From the NCBI GenBank assembly GCA_027488415.1, contig JAIYBS010000126.1, forward strand, positions 1 to 9,012: 9,012 nt of DNA, read 5' to 3'. This document shows, piece after piece, positions 6,910-9,012 of this stretch. Position 1 is the stretch's first letter; each line of letters begins with the position of its first letter. The stretch comes from Planctomycetaceae bacterium (GTDB taxonomy: Bacteria; Planctomycetota; Phycisphaerae; Phycisphaerales; SM1A02). Below the pieces are notes generated by a model that did no database searches, had not been told where the DNA came from, and saw only the letters and a program-made list of their open reading frames with translations. The position numbers and the translations under genes are program-made.

Positions 6910-8148
6910 ATGGCAACCTCGAAGATCGGATCCGTCCCCGTGCTGCTCGGCGTCCTCGCGCTCGCATGCACGGGTTGTGCTTCCAAGGGGGCTCCTGCGT
7001 CCGGTACGGGGGCGACCTCTCCGGCGGCGCCGACTGCCGACGCGGCATCGAACCGTCGGGCGATGCTTGAGCGTGCGAACGGGCTGGCGCTTCGGATCCC
7101 TTCGCCGTCCTTCGAGAAGGATCGCGCGAAGATGCAGCTGGCGGTCGTGGAGTGCTGCCTGTCGAACGGAATGCTGGATGAGGCGTTCGAGTGGTCCGCG
7201 CCGATGGAGCTCACCTGGCGGCGCGGAGAGGCGCTTGCGCTGACCGCGCAGGCCTATGCGCGCGCGGGGAACGCGGCCCGCGCGCGGGAGCTCGCCGAGC
7301 GTGCGGCCAGCGGCGCATCCGACTACCCGGATTGGGCCGCTGCCCGGGTCCGTGCCGGCGCGGCGAAGGCATTCGTGCTGCTCGGTGACCGAGATCGCGC
7401 CGATGCGCTCGTGGGTCCGGTAGATCCGGCCCTCCTCGGCGAGGTTCATGCCGTCATGGTCGAGAAGGCCACCGGCGAGGAACTCGACGCCAAGGCCGAC
7501 ATGTTCGACAAGGCCATCGCGACGCGGAACTTCGACCTCGCGAAGGGCGGCATCGACGGCTACCTCGCGATCCTCGGTCGGGTCGCGTCCGACGATGCCC
7601 GCCGGACGAGGGCGCTGAAGGCGCTCGACGAGGCCATCCCGGGACTGCCGCTGGACCTCCAGGTCGAATACCGCACCCGCCTCGCGGAGCGGCTCGCGGC
7701 GGTCGGCCGGCCCGAGGAGTCGGCCGCCGAGATCGCGCGCGCGGTGAAGCTCTTCGACGGCACGGTCTTCCTTGCGGAGGACATCGCGCCGATCGGTGCG
7801 AAGCTCGCCCGGGCGCAGGCTCGGCTCGGCGACCGCGCGGCGGCGCGGTCGCGGATCGAGTCCCTCGAGCGGATCTACCGGGACCGGATCGCGGAGATCG
7901 TCGACCTTCGACGCGCGAACTGCCTCCGCGCGCTTGCGGAGGCGTGGGTCGACCTCGGGGACCGCGCGGCCGCGATGCGGCTCTGGTCCGACGCGCTCGA
8001 TGCCGGCGCCCTGAACCCGAACGCGCGCCCCCGCGCCGAGGACCTCTGCGCCACGTGCATCTCGATGGCCGGATGCGGCGCGCTGCCCACTCCGGGGATG
8101 AATGAGCGCATCGCCGCCATCGAGTCCGGGCTGGTGGCGCCATGGTGA
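6910..8148 (+). CDS. Alpha-solenoid (TPR-like) lipoprotein of unknown function
   Basis: This 412-residue protein begins with MATSKIG, a hydrophobic stretch (about 9-19) and ACTGCASKG. It is a probable lipoprotein with Cys23 as the likely lipidated residue; the lipobox is imperfect (C-T-G-C) and Cys20 is the alternative. A short Ala/Ser/Thr/Pro linker follows. From about residue 48 to the end it is helical and Ala/Arg-rich, with TPR-like pairs such as EALALTAQAYARAGNAARAR and AEAWVDLGDRAAAMRLWSDA. Six cysteines follow the lipobox (82, 83, 338, 380, 383, 389), including a CATC motif near the C-terminus. I do not recognise a named family. ATG 6910 was chosen because it starts the lipoprotein signal; GGAAGG at 6901-6906 is only 3 bases away, closer than usual. 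Its end overlaps the receptor start, so the two are probably cotranscribed and may act together at the outer membrane. No promoter was found after the terminator. Confidence 0.75.
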   Translation: MATSKIGSVPVLLGVLALACTGCASKGAPASGTGATSPAAPTADAASNRRAMLERANGLALRIPSPSFEKDRAKMQLAVVECCLSNGMLDEAFEWSAPMELTWRRGEALALTAQAYARAGNAARARELAERAASGASDYPDWAAARVRAGAAKAFVLLGDRDRADALVGPVDPALLGEVHAVMVEKATGEELDAKADMFDKAIATRNFDLAKGGIDGYLAILGRVASDDARRTRALKALDEAIPGLPLDLQVEYRTRLAERLAAVGRPEESAAEIARAVKLFDGTVFLAEDIAPIGAKLARAQARLGDRAAARSRIESLERIYRDRIAEIVDLRRANCLRALAEAWVDLGDRAAAMRLWSDALDAGALNPNARPRAEDLCATCISMAGCGALPTPGMNERIAAIESGLVAPW

Positions 8149-9012
8149 TGACCTGGCATCGGTCGGCAGTCGCCGCGGTCGCGGCGTGCGCGGTCGCCTC
8201 GGTCGCTTCGGCGCAGGCGCCCGCGAGCGGGTCGATCCGCGGCATCGTCACGGACCGCGAGTTCGGCGCGCCCATCACCGGCGCGACGGTCACCGTGCTC
8301 GGGACGAAGGTCCGCGCGCAGACCCGCGAGAACGGCTCCTACGTGCTGCCGAACCTCGGCGCGGGCGCGTACACCCTGGTCATCACGAAGGACGGTTACG
8401 TCCGCGAGGTCAAGCCGAACATCCGCGTGAACGAGGGCCAGCTCGTCGACGCCGACGTGGCCATGGCCGGCGAGTTCGAGGACATGGAGGAGTTCGTCGT
8501 CCAGGACGTCGAGCTCGGCACCGAGCCGGTGCAGCGGCAGGAGATCGTCGTCCCGGAGACGTTCGAGCCGATCCTGGTCCTGCCTCCGGTCGACTTCCAG
8601 CTCCGCCTCGAGGCTCCGCAGCTCCTCAACGTCCTGAACGTCGAGGCGATTTCGCGCTCCGGTGCGGGCGACGCCGCCGCGGCGCTGCTGCTGGTGCCGG
8701 GCGCCTCGCTCCAGGACGGCAAGTACGCGGTCATCCGCGGCCTGCCGGACCGCTACGTCGCCACGCTGCTCGACGGCATGATCATCCCGAGCGCCGACCC
8801 GAACAAGCGGGCGGTCAAGCTCGACCAGTTCCCGGCGGCGGTGATCCAGAGCATCCAGGTCAGCAAGAACTTCACGCCCGACCAGCAGGGCGAGGCGTCC
8901 GGCGGCGCGGTGAACATCGCGCTCCGCGACTTCCCGACCGAGGGCTTCTTCCGGATCTCGGGTGCCGTGGGCGGCAACTCGCAGGTCAAGAGCGGCGAGT
9001 TCCTCAGCTATC
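8142..9012 (+). CDS. TonB-dependent outer-membrane receptor (3' end missing)
   Basis: The frame is open from the ATG at 8142 to the window end, giving 290 residues. A signal peptide covers about 1-24 (TWHRS, Ala/Val core, SVASA before QAPAS). Residues 31-109 form a carboxypeptidase-regulatory-like domain (GSIRGIVTDREFGAPITGAT, ENGSYVLPNLGAGAYTLVIT). A linker follows with two TonB-box-like motifs, EEFVV (116-120) and QEIVV (133-137). The plug starts near 160 and contains IRGLPDRYVATLLDGMIIPS, DPNKRAVKLDQFP, IQVSKNFTPDQQGEASGGAV and NIALRD, typical of plug domains of this receptor type. The beta-barrel lies beyond the window. The start overlaps the lipoprotein stop; ATG 8148 in the same frame (TGATG overlap) is an equally possible start. 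Together with the TonB operon upstream it forms a likely uptake pathway; the ligand is unknown. Confidence 0.93.
   Translation, partial: MVMTWHRSAVAAVAACAVASVASAQAPASGSIRGIVTDREFGAPITGATVTVLGTKVRAQTRENGSYVLPNLGAGAYTLVITKDGYVREVKPNIRVNEGQLVDADVAMAGEFEDMEEFVVQDVELGTEPVQRQEIVVPETFEPILVLPPVDFQLRLEAPQLLNVLNVEAISRSGAGDAAAALLLVPGASLQDGKYAVIRGLPDRYVATLLDGMIIPSADPNKRAVKLDQFPAAVIQSIQVSKNFTPDQQGEASGGAVNIALRDFPTEGFFRISGAVGGNSQVKSGEFLSY

Noticed and set aside
4680..7214. Minus-strand open frame of 844 codons
   Set aside because: It spans a spacer, the secreted protein gene, both hairpins and part of the lipoprotein gene. Its product is Val/Ala/Arg/Asp/Gly low-complexity, so it is a shadow of the GC-rich + strand genes.
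8142..8220. Receptor N-terminus as a lipoprotein signal (VAAC at residues 13-16)
   Set aside because: A standard signal peptidase I site (ASA before QA) follows and the protein is a TonB-dependent outer-membrane receptor, so ordinary cleavage is more likely.

Overview
This is a strongly GC-rich window (roughly two thirds G+C or more, by eye) packed with genes on the + strand only. It encodes a TonB-dependent outer-membrane uptake module from a Gram-negative-type cell. The likely source is a planctomycete of the Phycisphaerae type or a relative. Two things suggest this: a secreted protein ends in a doublet of Ca-binding repeats of the form DGIVNGADLG followed by LLG, and the energiser belongs to the DUF3450/TtpC class. 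No rRNA or other marker gene is present, so the taxonomic guess is moderate.

Region 1 (1-4801) is one tight operon. It holds the 3' part of a DUF3450 coiled-coil gene, a long ExbB/TolQ-type proton-channel gene with an extra periplasmic N-terminal domain (TtpC-like), then exbD, tonB and a periplasmic TPR gene. Genes overlap or lie 1-2 bases apart. This gene set resembles the TonB2-type systems of Vibrio and related bacteria, but the separate short ExbB usually found with TtpC is absent between the TtpC-like gene and exbD. ExbD also has Ala where the family has its membrane Asp.

Region 2 (4802-5027) is a 226-bp non-coding stretch, less GC-rich than the genes. It holds small inverted repeats and the leader of the next gene. 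Region 3 (5028-6755) encodes a 575-residue secreted protein with a predicted right-handed beta-helix-like body and a C-terminal dockerin-like EF-hand pair. Region 4 (6756-6909) holds two perfect GC-rich hairpins in tandem, the second followed by a T-rich tract (terminator).

Region 5 (6910-9012) has an alpha-solenoid lipoprotein gene whose end overlaps the start of a TonB-dependent receptor gene that runs off the window. The receptor has a signal peptide, a carboxypeptidase-regulatory-like domain, a TonB-box region and the start of the plug.

Inferred working model: the receptor takes up an unknown ligand across the outer membrane. The ExbB-like/ExbD/TonB complex drives it, with the DUF3450 and TPR proteins as periplasmic accessories. 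The secreted beta-helix protein and the lipoprotein would act at the cell surface or in the periplasm. The substrate cannot be read from the sequence. There are no tRNA or rRNA genes, CRISPR arrays, insertion sequences or credible minus-strand genes.
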